Shown here piece by piece: positions 55,858 through 64,000 of a stretch of DNA of 64,000 bases. The first letter of the stretch is position 1; each line of letters opens with the position of its first letter. This DNA comes from Plasmopara viticola (lineage: Eukaryota > Oomycota > Peronosporomycetes > Peronosporales > Peronosporaceae). Position numbers and translations under genes: made by a program. Location of the stretch: contig MBPM02000157.1 of the NCBI GenBank assembly GCA_001695595.3, positions 32,067 to 96,066 of the forward strand. The letters run 5' to 3'. The notes beneath the pieces are model-generated. The model was not told the origin of the DNA. It did not search any database and saw only the letters and a program-made list of their open reading frames with translations.

Positions 55858-55864
55858 TTTATAT
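55858..55864 (+). promoter_or_regulatory. U6 TATA box, unit 16
   Basis: TTTATAT at -31 to -25 from the inferred U6 start, as in gene-external type 3 Pol III promoters. The sequence is retained in units 1-23; unit 0 reads TTCTATC. Confidence 0.8.
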
Positions 55865-55888
55865 CTGCTCGGTAGCACACGTAAATAG

Positions 55889-55912
55889 GAACCACCTCGG
55901 TGGTCATCCGTA

Positions 55913-55943
<31 letters not shown>

Positions 55944-55992
55944 GGCCCCTGCGCAAGGATGACACGCATAAATCGAGAAGTATCGCACTTTT
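55889..55992 (+). ncRNA. U6 spliceosomal snRNA, unit 16 (reference copy)
   Basis: 104 bases. The order is a 5' hairpin ACCAC-CTCG-GTGGT, then AAAATTGGAACG, the ACAGAGA box that pairs with the 5' splice site, AGATTAGCATGG, and the catalytic AGC triad and internal stem-loop region (CCCCTGCGCAAGGATGACACGC). The 3' end GTATCGCAC is followed by TTTT. The 3' GTATCG is complementary to CGATAC just before the ACAGAGA box, forming a telestem. Only the core matches the human sequence; both ends are lineage-specific but pair internally. The 5' end is inferred from the hairpin and TATA spacing. Confidence 0.97.
55989..55992 (+). terminator. Pol III terminator of U6, unit 16
   Basis: TTTT directly after the RNA 3' end. 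The run is longer (7-10 T) in many earlier units. Confidence 0.85.
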
Positions 55993-56098
55993 ATTTGTGT
56001 TTAGTGCCGTTGCTCGGCTCGTCGTCTCATCACAAATCAGGCAAACTGCGCTTACTATCTATAGCGAGGATAATGAAGCAATCTGGAACGGATTTAGC

Positions 56099-56103
56099 AA
56101 AAA
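56099..56103 (-). terminator. Pol III terminator of tRNA-Trp, unit 16
   Basis: TTTTT on the minus strand, 20 bases past the tRNA 3' end. It lies between tRNA-Trp and U6, so the two convergent genes end about 107 bases apart. Confidence 0.75.
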
Positions 56104-56122
56104 GTCAGTAAAGCGCAAGTTT

Positions 56123-56194
56123 TGAGGGAAGAGGGGATCGAACCCCCGACCGCTGGGACTGGAATCCAGCGCTCTACCACTGAGCTATTCCCCC
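56123..56194 (-). tRNA. tRNA-Trp(CCA), unit 16 (reference copy)
   Basis: 72 bases. Acceptor GGGGGAA/TTCCCTC fully paired, discriminator A, D arm GCTC-AGTGGTA-GAGC, anticodon loop TTCCAGT with CCA at 34-36, T arm GGGGG-TTCGATC-CCCTC. Pair 31:39 is A-C in all copies. Other anticodon registers (such as UCC) break the stem. The identity is inferred from the anticodon. Confidence 0.87.
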
Positions 56195-56217
56195 GGGTCC
56201 GAAAACTCAGACATTTG

Positions 56218-56226
56218 TATAGTATA
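56218..56226 (-). promoter_or_regulatory. TATA-like element upstream of tRNA-Trp, unit 16
   Basis: TATACTATA on the minus strand, 24-32 bases before the tRNA 5' end, conserved in every unit. It resembles the upstream TATA-like boxes of some plant tRNA genes. Confidence 0.5.
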
Positions 56227-56482
56227 GATCAAGAATAAAGTTAATGAGCCTGCATATCATTTGGACGTTGCGAAAAAGTGCCTCACACTACTGGTCTTGC
56301 TTGACTGCCTTTAACACACATCAGTTGTTGCTGCTGTACGGCGTGACTGGTATTTCTTACATGTATTGCGACTAAACGTAGTAACATTCGCACTAATCGA
56401 ATTGTTTTGTTTATATGCTTTGTGTTGGGCTTGCTACTTGTGTGTAATTTTTATTGTATTTGACCTTATTGCGTCTAATTAC

Positions 56483-56550
56483 GTCGCTGCAGCTCAATGG
56501 TCGAGCACTTGATTTGTTCAACCTCTTAAGTTTCTTCTTGATGTAGCGCC
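56483..56550 (+). pseudogene. tRNA-like relic in the array spacer, unit 16
   Basis: 68 bases. A good D arm, GCTCAATGGTCGAGC, follows a 7-base strand GTCGCTG that pairs at six of seven positions with TAGCGCC at the other end. The T arm is degenerate (AGTTTCTTCTTGATG), T8 is C and the anticodon arm is weak. It is present at the same place in all spacers and in the inverted edge unit. Confidence 0.45.
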
Positions 56551-56697
56551 TACTTTGTGTCGTGTGCTGCACATCGTTGTGTCTCATGTTAGATGCCTAG
56601 AAGCGGGTGAGCGATGTGCTTGAATGTATTTGAGTGCTTCGCGTGGAGGGAAGCCGCAATCGATATGGTAGTGCTATATTGTACTTCCACCGAGGAT

Positions 56698-56778
56698 GAC
56701 AGCTTGGCCGAGTGGTTAAGGCGTTAGCCTGCTAAGTTAATGGGGTAACCCGCGTGAGTTCGAATCTCACAGCTGTCG
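56698..56778 (+). tRNA. tRNA-Ser(GCU), unit 17
   Basis: Consensus. Confidence 0.95.
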
Positions 56779-56975
56779 AATTATGCTATCCACGTCAGTC
56801 AATGAATTATCTTTTCATTTGCTCAACAAGCATCTTGCGAAGTGAAGCCGATGATCGACATTTATTAAAATGCGGTCAATACGAAAAAATAGCGGGATGC
56901 CTTTTTCCCTAAAGTGGTTTTGGATGGGAGGTCCAAGCACTCCATTTATATCTGCTCGGTAGCACACGTAAATAG

Positions 56976-56999
56976 GAACCACCTCGGTGGTCATCCGTA

Positions 57000-57030
<31 letters not shown>

Positions 57031-57079
57031 GGCCCCTGCGCAAGGATGACACGCATAAATCGAGAAGTATCGCACTTTT
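56976..57079 (+). ncRNA. U6 snRNA, unit 17
   Basis: Consensus. Confidence 0.96.
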
Positions 57080-57209
57080 ATTTGTGTTTAGTGCCGTTGC
57101 TCGGCTCGTCGTCTCATCACAATTCAGGCAAACTGCGCTTACTATCTATAGCGAGGATAATGAAGCAATCTGGAACGGATTTAGCAAAAAGTCAGTAAAG
57201 CGCAAGTTT

Positions 57210-57281
57210 TGAGGGAAGAGGGGATCGAACCCCCGACCGCTGGGACTGGAATCCAGCGCTCTACCACTGAGCTATTCCCCC
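57210..57281 (-). tRNA. tRNA-Trp(CCA), unit 17
   Basis: Consensus. Confidence 0.87.
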
Positions 57282-57784
57282 GGGTCCGAAAACTCAGACA
57301 TTTGTATAGTATAGATCAAGAATAAAGTTAATGAGCCTGCATATCATTTGGACGTTGCGAAAAAGTGCCTCACACTACTGGTCTTGCTTGACTGCCTTTA
57401 ACACACATCAGTTGTTGCTGCTGTACGGCGTGACTGGTATTTCTTACATGTATTGCGACTAAACGTAGTAACATTCGCACTAATCGAATTGTTTTGTTTA
57501 TATGCTTTGTGTTGGGCTTGCTACTTGTGTGTAATTTTTATTGTATTTGACCTTATTGCGTCTAATTACGTCGCTGCAGCTCAATGGTCGAGCACTTGAT
57601 TTGTTCAACCTCTTAAGTTTCTTCTTGATGTAGCGCCTACTTTGTGTCGTGTGCTGCACATCGTTGTGTCTCATGTTAGATGCCTAGAAGCGGGTGAGCG
57701 ATGTGCTTGAATGTATTTGAGTGCTTCGCGTGGAGGGAAGCCGCAATCGATATGGTAGTGCTATATTGTACTTCCACCGAGGAT

Positions 57785-57865
57785 GACAGCTTGGCCGAGT
57801 GGTTAAGGCGTTAGCCTGCTAAGTTAATGGGGTAACCCGCGTGAGTTCGAATCTCACAGCTGTCG
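57785..57865 (+). tRNA. tRNA-Ser(GCU), unit 18
   Basis: Consensus. Confidence 0.95.
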
Positions 57866-58062
57866 AATTATGCTATCCACGTCAGTCAATGAATTATCTT
57901 TTCATTTGCTCAACAAGCATCTTGCGAAGTGAAGCCGATGATCGACATTTATTAAAATGCGGTCAATACGAAAAAATAGCGGGATGCCTTTTTCCCTAAA
58001 GTGGTTTTGGATGGGAGGTCCAAGCACTCCATTTATATCTGCTCGGTAGCACACGTAAATAG

Positions 58063-58086
58063 GAACCACCTCGGTGGTCATCCGTA

Positions 58087-58117
<31 letters not shown>

Positions 58118-58166
58118 GGCCCCTGCGCAAGGATGACACGCATAAATCGAGAAGTATCGCACTTTT
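58063..58166 (+). ncRNA. U6 snRNA, unit 18
   Basis: Consensus. Confidence 0.96.
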
Positions 58167-58296
58167 ATTTGTGTTTAGTGCCGTTGCTCGGCTCGTCGTC
58201 TCATCACAATTCAGGCAAACTGCGCTTACTATCTATAGCGAGGATAATGAAGCAATCTGGAACGGATTTAGCAAAAAGTCAGTAAAGCGCAAGTTT

Positions 58297-58368
58297 TGAG
58301 GGAAGAGGGGATCGAACCCCCGACCGCTGGGACTGGAATCCAGCGCTCTACCACTGAGCTATTCCCCC
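58297..58368 (-). tRNA. tRNA-Trp(CCA), unit 18
   Basis: Consensus. Confidence 0.87.
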
Positions 58369-58871
58369 GGGTCCGAAAACTCAGACATTTGTATAGTATA
58401 GATCAAGAATAAAGTTAATGAGCCTGCATATCATTTGGACGTTGCGAAAAAGTGCCTCACACTAGTGGTCTTGCTTGACTGCCTTTAACACACATCAGTT
58501 GTTGCTGCTGTACGGCGTGACTGGTATTTCTTACATGTATTGCGACTAAACGTAGTAACATTCGCACTAATCGAATTGTTTTGTTTATATGCTTTGTGTT
58601 GGGCTTGCTACTTGTGTGTAATTTTTATTGTATTTGACCTTATTGCGTCTAATTACGTCGCTGCAGCTCAATGGTCGAGCACTTGATTTGTTCAACCTCT
58701 TAAGTTTCTTCTTGATGTAGCGCCTACTTTGTGTCGTGTGCTGCACATCGTTGTGTCTCATGTTAGATGCCTAGAAGCGGGTGAGCGATGTGCTTGAATG
58801 TATTTGAGTGCTTCGCGTGGAGGGAAGCCGCAATCGATATGGTAGTGCTATATTGTACTTCCACCGAGGAT

Positions 58872-58952
58872 GACAGCTTGGCCGAGTGGTTAAGGCGTTA
58901 GCCTGCTAAGTTAATGGGGTAACCCGCGTGAGTTCGAATCTCACAGCTGTCG
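58872..58952 (+). tRNA. tRNA-Ser(GCU), unit 19
   Basis: Consensus. Confidence 0.95.
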
Positions 58953-59149
58953 AATTATGCTATCCACGTCAGTCAATGAATTATCTTTTCATTTGCTCAA
59001 CAAGCATCTTGCGAAGTGAAGCCGATGATCGACATTTATTAAAATGCGGTCAATACGAAAAAATAGCGGGATGCCTTTTTCCCTAAAGTGGTTTTGGATG
59101 GGAGGTCCAAGCACTCCATTTATATCTGCTCGGTAGCACACGTAAATAG

Positions 59150-59173
59150 GAACCACCTCGGTGGTCATCCGTA

Positions 59174-59204
<31 letters not shown>

Positions 59205-59252
59205 GGCCCTGCGCAAGGATGACACGCATAAATCGAGAAGTATCGCACTTTT
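59150..59252 (+). ncRNA. U6 snRNA, unit 19 (core deletion)
   Basis: One C is missing from the CCCC of the internal stem region (GGCCCTGCGC). Either an inactive copy or a homopolymer sequencing error. Confidence 0.85.
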
Positions 59253-59382
59253 ATTTGTGTTTAGTGCCGTTGCTCGGCTCGTCGTCTCATCACAATTCAG
59301 GCAAACTGCGCTTACTATCTATAGCGAGGATAATGAAGCAATCTGGAACGGATTTAGCAAAAAGTCAGTAAAGCGCAAGTTT

Positions 59383-59453
59383 TGAGGGAAGAGGGGATCG
59401 AACCCCCGACCGCTGGGACTGGAATCCAGCGCTCTACCACTGAGCTATTCCCC
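59383..59453 (-). tRNA. tRNA-Trp(CCA), unit 19
   Basis: One base is missing from the 5' G run, as in units 8 and 15. Confidence 0.82.
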
Positions 59454-59956
59454 GGGTCCGAAAACTCAGACATTTGTATAGTATAGATCAAGAATAAAGT
59501 TAATGAGCCTGCATATCATTTGGACGTTGCGAAAAAGTGCCTCACACTACTGGTCTTGCTTGACTGCCTTTAACACACATCAGTTGTTGCTGCTGTACGG
59601 CGTGACTGGTATTTCTTACATGTATTGCGACTAAACGTAGTAACATTCGCACTAATCGAATTGTTTTGTTTATATGCTTTGTGTTGGGCTTGCTACTTGT
59701 GTGTAATTTTTATTGTATTTGACCTTATTGCGTCTAATTACGTCGCTGCAGCTCAATGGTCGAGCACTTGATTTGTTCAACCTCTTAAGTTTCTTCTTGA
59801 TGTAGCGCCTACTTTGTGTCGTGTGCTGCACATCGTTGTGTCTCATGTTAGATGCCTAGAAGCGGGTGAGCGATGTGCTTGAATGTATTTGAGTGCTTCG
59901 CGTGGAGGGAAGCCGCAATCGATATGGTAGTGCTATATTGTACTTCCACCGAGGAT

Positions 59957-60037
59957 GACAGCTTGGCCGAGTGGTTAAGGCGTTAGCCTGCTAAGTTAAT
60001 GGGGTAACCCGCGTGAGTTCGAATCTCACAGCTGTCG
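59957..60037 (+). tRNA. tRNA-Ser(GCU), unit 20
   Basis: Consensus. Confidence 0.95.
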
Positions 60038-60234
60038 AATTATGCTATCCACGTCAGTCAATGAATTATCTTTTCATTTGCTCAACAAGCATCTTGCGAA
60101 GTGAAGCCGATGATCGACATTTATTAAAATGCGGTCAATACGAAAAAATAGCGGGATGCCTTTTTCCCTAAAGTGGTTTTGGATGGGAGGTCCAAGCACT
60201 CCATTTATATCTGCTCGGTAGCACACGTAAATAG

Positions 60235-60258
60235 GAACCACCTCGGTGGTCATCCGTA

Positions 60259-60289
<31 letters not shown>

Positions 60290-60338
60290 GGCCCCTGCGC
60301 AAGGATGACACGCATAAATCGAGAAGTATCGCACTTTT
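60235..60338 (+). ncRNA. U6 snRNA, unit 20
   Basis: Consensus. Confidence 0.96.
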
Positions 60339-60467
60339 ATTTGTGTTTAGTGCCGTTGCTCGGCTCGTCGTCTCATCACAATCAGGCAAACTGCGCTTAC
60401 TATCTATAGCGAGGATAATGAAGCAATCTGGAACGGATTTAGCAAAAAGTCAGTAAAGCGCAAGTTT

Positions 60468-60539
60468 TGAGGGAAGAGGGGATCGAACCCCCGACCGCTG
60501 GGACTGGAATCCAGCGCTCTACCACTGAGCTATTCCCCC
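60468..60539 (-). tRNA. tRNA-Trp(CCA), unit 20
   Basis: Consensus. Confidence 0.87.
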
Positions 60540-61042
60540 GGGTCCGAAAACTCAGACATTTGTATAGTATAGATCAAGAATAAAGTTAATGAGCCTGCAT
60601 ATCATTTGGACGTTGCGAAAAAGTGCCTCACACTAGTGGTCTTGCTTGACTGCCTTTAACACACATCAGTTGTTGCTGCTGTACGGCGTGACTGGTATTT
60701 CTTACATGTATTGCGACTAAACGTAGTAACATTCGCACTAATCGAATTGTTTTGTTTATATGCTTTGTGTTGGGCTTGCTACTTGTGTGTAATTTTTATT
60801 GTATTTGACCTTATTGCGTCTAATTACGTCGCTGCAGCTCAATGGTCGAGCACTTGATTTGTTCAACCTCTTAAGTTTCTTCTTGATGTAGCGCCTACTT
60901 TGTGTCGTGTGCTGCACATCGTTGTGTCTCATGTTAGATGCCTAGAAGCGGGTGAGCGATGTGCTTGAATGTATTTGAGTGCTTCGCGTGGAGGGAAGCC
61001 GCAATCGATATGGTAGTGCTATATTGTACTTCCACCGAGGAT

Positions 61043-61123
61043 GACAGCTTGGCCGAGTGGTTAAGGCGTTAGCCTGCTAAGTTAATGGGGTAACCCGCGT
61101 GAGTTCGAATCTCACAGCTGTCG
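61043..61123 (+). tRNA. tRNA-Ser(GCU), unit 21
   Basis: Consensus. Confidence 0.95.
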
Positions 61124-61320
61124 AATTATGCTATCCACGTCAGTCAATGAATTATCTTTTCATTTGCTCAACAAGCATCTTGCGAAGTGAAGCCGATGAT
61201 CGACATTTATTAAAATGCGGTCAATACGAAAAAATAGCGGGATGCCTTTTTCCCTAAAGTGGTTTTGGATGGGAGGTCCAAGCACTCCATTTATATCTGC
61301 TCGGTAGCACACGTAAATAG

Positions 61321-61344
61321 GAACCACCTCGGTGGTCATCCGTA

Positions 61345-61375
<31 letters not shown>

Positions 61376-61424
61376 GGCCCCTGCGCAAGGATGACACGCA
61401 TAAATCGAGAAGTATCGCACTTTT
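61321..61424 (+). ncRNA. U6 snRNA, unit 21
   Basis: Consensus. Confidence 0.96.
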
Positions 61425-61553
61425 ATTTGTGTTTAGTGCCGTTGCTCGGCTCGTCGTCTCATCACAATCAGGCAAACTGCGCTTACTATCTATAGCGAGG
61501 ATAATGAAGCAATCTGGAACGGATTTAGCAAAAAGTCAGTAAAGCGCAAGTTT

Positions 61554-61625
61554 TGAGGGAAGAGGGGATCGAACCCCCGACCGCTGGGACTGGAATCCAG
61601 CGCTCTACCACTGAGCTATTCCCCC
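61554..61625 (-). tRNA. tRNA-Trp(CCA), unit 21
   Basis: Consensus. Confidence 0.87.
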
Positions 61626-62128
61626 GGGTCCGAAAACTCAGACATTTGTATAGTATAGATCAAGAATAAAGTTAATGAGCCTGCATATCATTTGGACGTT
61701 GCGAAAAAGTGCCTCACACTACTGGTCTTGCTTGACTGCCTTTAACACACATCAGTTGTTGCTGCTGTACGGCGTGACTGGTATTTCTTACATGTATTGC
61801 GACTAAACGTAGTAACATTCGCACTAATCGAATTGTTTTGTTTATATGCTTTGTGTTGGGCTTGCTACTTGTGTGTAATTTTTATTGTATTTGACCTTAT
61901 TGCGTCTAATTACGTCGCTGCAGCTCAATGGTCGAGCACTTGATTTGTTCAACCTCTTAAGTTTCTTCTTGATGTAGCGCCTACTTTGTGTCGTGTGCTG
62001 CACATCGTTGTGTCTCATGTTAGATGCCTAGAAGCGGGTGAGCGATGTGCTTGAATGTATTTGAGTGCTTCGCGTGGAGGGAAGCCGCAATCGATATGGT
62101 AGTGCTATATTGTACTTCCACCGAGGAT

Positions 62129-62208
62129 GACAGCTTGGCCGAGTGGTTAAGGCGTTAGCCTGCTAAGTTAATGGGTAACCCGCGTGAGTTCGAATCTCAC
62201 AGCTGTCG
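62129..62208 (+). tRNA. tRNA-Ser(GCU), unit 22
   Basis: One G is missing from the variable-arm GGGG, as in unit 5. Otherwise consensus. Confidence 0.9.
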
Positions 62209-62405
62209 AATTATGCTATCCACGTCAGTCAATGAATTATCTTTTCATTTGCTCAACAAGCATCTTGCGAAGTGAAGCCGATGATCGACATTTATTAAAA
62301 TGCGGTCAATACGAAAAAATAGCGGGATGCCTTTTTCCCTAAAGTGGTTTTGGATGGGAGGTCCAAGCACTCCATTTATATCTGCTCGGTAGCACACGTA
62401 AATAG

Positions 62406-62429
62406 GAACCACCTCGGTGGTCATCCGTA

Positions 62430-62460
<31 letters not shown>

Positions 62461-62509
62461 GGCCCCTGCGCAAGGATGACACGCATAAATCGAGAAGTAT
62501 CGCACTTTT
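62406..62509 (+). ncRNA. U6 snRNA, unit 22
   Basis: Consensus. Confidence 0.96.
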
Positions 62510-62639
62510 ATTTGTGTTTAGTGCCGTTGCTCGGCTCGTCGTCTCATCACAATTCAGGCAAACTGCGCTTACTATCTATAGCGAGGATAATGAAGCAATC
62601 TGGAACGGATTTAGCAAAAAGTCAGTAAAGCGCAAGTTT

Positions 62640-62710
62640 TGAGGGAAGAGGGGATCGAACCCCGACCGCTGGGACTGGAATCCAGCGCTCTACCACTGAG
62701 CTATTCCCCC
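62640..62710 (-). tRNA. tRNA-Trp(CCA), unit 22
   Basis: One base is missing from the T-stem G run. Homopolymer error or mispaired T stem. Confidence 0.8.
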
Positions 62711-63213
62711 GGGTCCGAAAACTCAGACATTTGTATAGTATAGATCAAGAATAAAGTTAATGAGCCTGCATATCATTTGGACGTTGCGAAAAAGTGCCTC
62801 ACACTACTGGTCTTGCTTGACTGCCTTTAACACACATCAGTTGTTGCTGCTGTACGGCGTGACTGGTATTTCTTACATGTATTGCGACTAAACGTAGTAA
62901 CATTCGCACTAATCGAATTGTTTTGTTTATATGCTTTGTGTTGGGCTTGCTACTTGTGTGTAATTTTTATTGTATTTGACCTTATTGCGTCTAATTACGT
63001 CGCTGCAGCTCAATGGTCGAGCACTTGATTTGTTCAACCTCTTAAGTTTCTTCTTGATGTAGCGCCTACTTTGTGTCGTGTGCTGCACATCGTTGTGTCT
63101 CATGTTAGATGCCTAGAAGCGGGTGAGCGATGTGCTTGAATGTATTTGAGTGCTTCGCGTGGAGGGAAGCCGCAATCGATATGGTAGTGCTATATTGTAC
63201 TTCCACCGAGGAT

Positions 63214-63294
63214 GACAGCTTGGCCGAGTGGTTAAGGCGTTAGCCTGCTAAGTTAATGGGGTAACCCGCGTGAGTTCGAATCTCACAGCTGTCG
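63214..63294 (+). tRNA. tRNA-Ser(GCU), unit 23
   Basis: Consensus. Confidence 0.95.
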
Positions 63295-63491
63295 AATTAT
63301 GCTATCCACGTCAGTCAATGAATTATCTTTTCATTTGCTCAACAAGCATCTTGCGAAGTGAAGCCGATGATCGACATTTATTAAAATGCGGTCAATACGA
63401 AAAAATAGCGGGATGCCTTTTTCCCTAAAGTGGTTTTGGATGGGAGGTCCAAGCACTCCATTTATATCTGCTCGGTAGCACACGTAAATAG

Positions 63492-63515
63492 GAACCACCT
63501 CGGTGGTCATCCGTA

Positions 63516-63546
<31 letters not shown>

Positions 63547-63595
63547 GGCCCCTGCGCAAGGATGACACGCATAAATCGAGAAGTATCGCACTTTT
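63492..63595 (+). ncRNA. U6 snRNA, unit 23
   Basis: Consensus. Confidence 0.96.
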
Positions 63596-63724
63596 ATTTG
63601 TGTTTAGTGCCGTTGCTCGGCTCGTCGTCTCATCACAATCAGGCAAACTGCGCTTACTATCTATAGCGAGGATAATGAAGCAATCTGGAACGGATTTAGC
63701 AAAAAGTCAGTAAAGCGCAAGTTT

Positions 63725-63796
63725 TGAGGGAAGAGGGGATCGAACCCCCGACCGCTGGGACTGGAATCCAGCGCTCTACCACTGAGCTATTCCCCC
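63725..63796 (-). tRNA. tRNA-Trp(CCA), unit 23
   Basis: Consensus. The spacer after it is cut by the window end, so the array continues. Confidence 0.87.
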
Positions 63797-64000
63797 GGGT
63801 CCGAAAACTCAGACATTTGTATAGTATAGATCAAGAATAAAGTTAATGAGCCTGCATATCATTTGGACGTTGCGAAAAAGTGCCTCACACTACTGGTCTT
63901 GCTTGACTGCCTTTAACACACATCAGTTGTTGCTGCTGTACGGCGTGACTGGTATTTCTTACATGTATTGCGACTAAACGTAGTAACATTCGCACTAATC

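Larger units (their letters stand above)
38370..64000 (+). repeat. Tandem array of about 1,086-bp units: tRNA-Ser(GCU) - U6 - tRNA-Trp(CCA)
   Basis: Twenty-four units (numbered 0-23 here) lie head-to-tail and run past the window end. In each unit, tRNA-Ser (+) is followed after about 197 bp by U6 (+), then after about 130 bp by tRNA-Trp (-) converging on U6, then by a spacer of about 500 bp. Unit 0 lacks its tRNA-Ser. Successive tRNA-Ser starts in units 15-23 are 1,085-1,087 bp apart. Units 15-23 are nearly identical. Units 4-8 and 10-12 are a distinct subtype (B). Units 0-3 at the edge are the most diverged. Open frames of 69-101 codons that recur in every unit are antisense to U6 or to the spacer and are not genes. 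Confidence 0.97.

Noticed and set aside
56123..56194. Reading the minus-strand tRNA as tRNA-Gly(UCC)
   Set aside because: That register breaks most of the anticodon stem. The CCA register keeps four of five pairs.
54642..63591. An 86-codon open frame repeated in nearly every array unit (minus strand)
   Set aside because: It lies antisense to U6 and its upstream region and is preserved only because the DNA is homogenised. Indels in units 4-14 break it, and there is no domain or codon signal.
38370..64000. CRISPR array
   Set aside because: The repeat is about 1,086 bp with RNA genes inside, not short repeats with unique spacers, and the genome is eukaryotic.

Overview
The window looks like a nuclear contig of a filamentous eukaryote, most probably an oomycete (downy mildew or Phytophthora-like stramenopile). 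It has few genes set in long AT-rich stretches of decayed transposons. The genes are long and intron-poor or carry 70-80 bp GT-AG introns, one divergent pair starts only 78 bp apart, and relics of Copia, LINE and Mutator elements are present. The taxon is inferred from style and protein families and is not proved.

Layout. 1-9.8 kb: no recognisable gene. 9.8-11.6 kb: a short SINE-like insertion with a 14-bp target duplication, followed by a decayed Ty1/Copia gag-protease relic. 11.67-16.1 kb: the clearest gene pair, a 1204-aa Rif1-like protein (minus) and, divergently, a three-exon gene for a 200-aa protein with a C-terminal membrane hairpin. 16.4-22.1 kb: decayed copies of the RNA-gene unit found later in the window, a second SINE-like insertion, a LINE reverse-transcriptase relic and a tRNA-Thr relic. 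22.1-28.4 kb: gene-poor, with a Mutator-like transposase relic. 28.46-30.17 kb: an intact heat shock transcription factor. 31.2-32.1 kb: two broken host-gene fragments, serine carboxypeptidase-like and asparaginyl-tRNA synthetase. 32-37 kb: nothing recognised.

37-64 kb is the main feature. A tandem array of units of about 1,086 bp begins near 38.37 kb and runs off the window end. Each unit carries three Pol III genes: tRNA-Ser(GCU) on +, U6 snRNA on + with its own TATA box, and tRNA-Trp(CCA) on - converging on U6. I count 24 U6 copies, 24 tRNA-Trp copies and 23 forward tRNA-Ser copies. The left edge is a head-to-head junction with an inverted, partly decayed unit. Units 15-23 are nearly identical. 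Units 4-8 and 10-12 are a second subtype with linked changes in all three genes and in the tRNA-Ser terminator, interrupted by a one-unit island of the main subtype. Older decayed units at 16.4, 19.6-21.9 and 37.0 kb show that the same three-gene unit has been present and duplicated in this region for a long time.

The array would supply a splicing RNA and two tRNAs from one homogenised block. Rif1 (replication timing and telomeres) and HSF (stress transcription) appear to be independent housekeeping neighbours.
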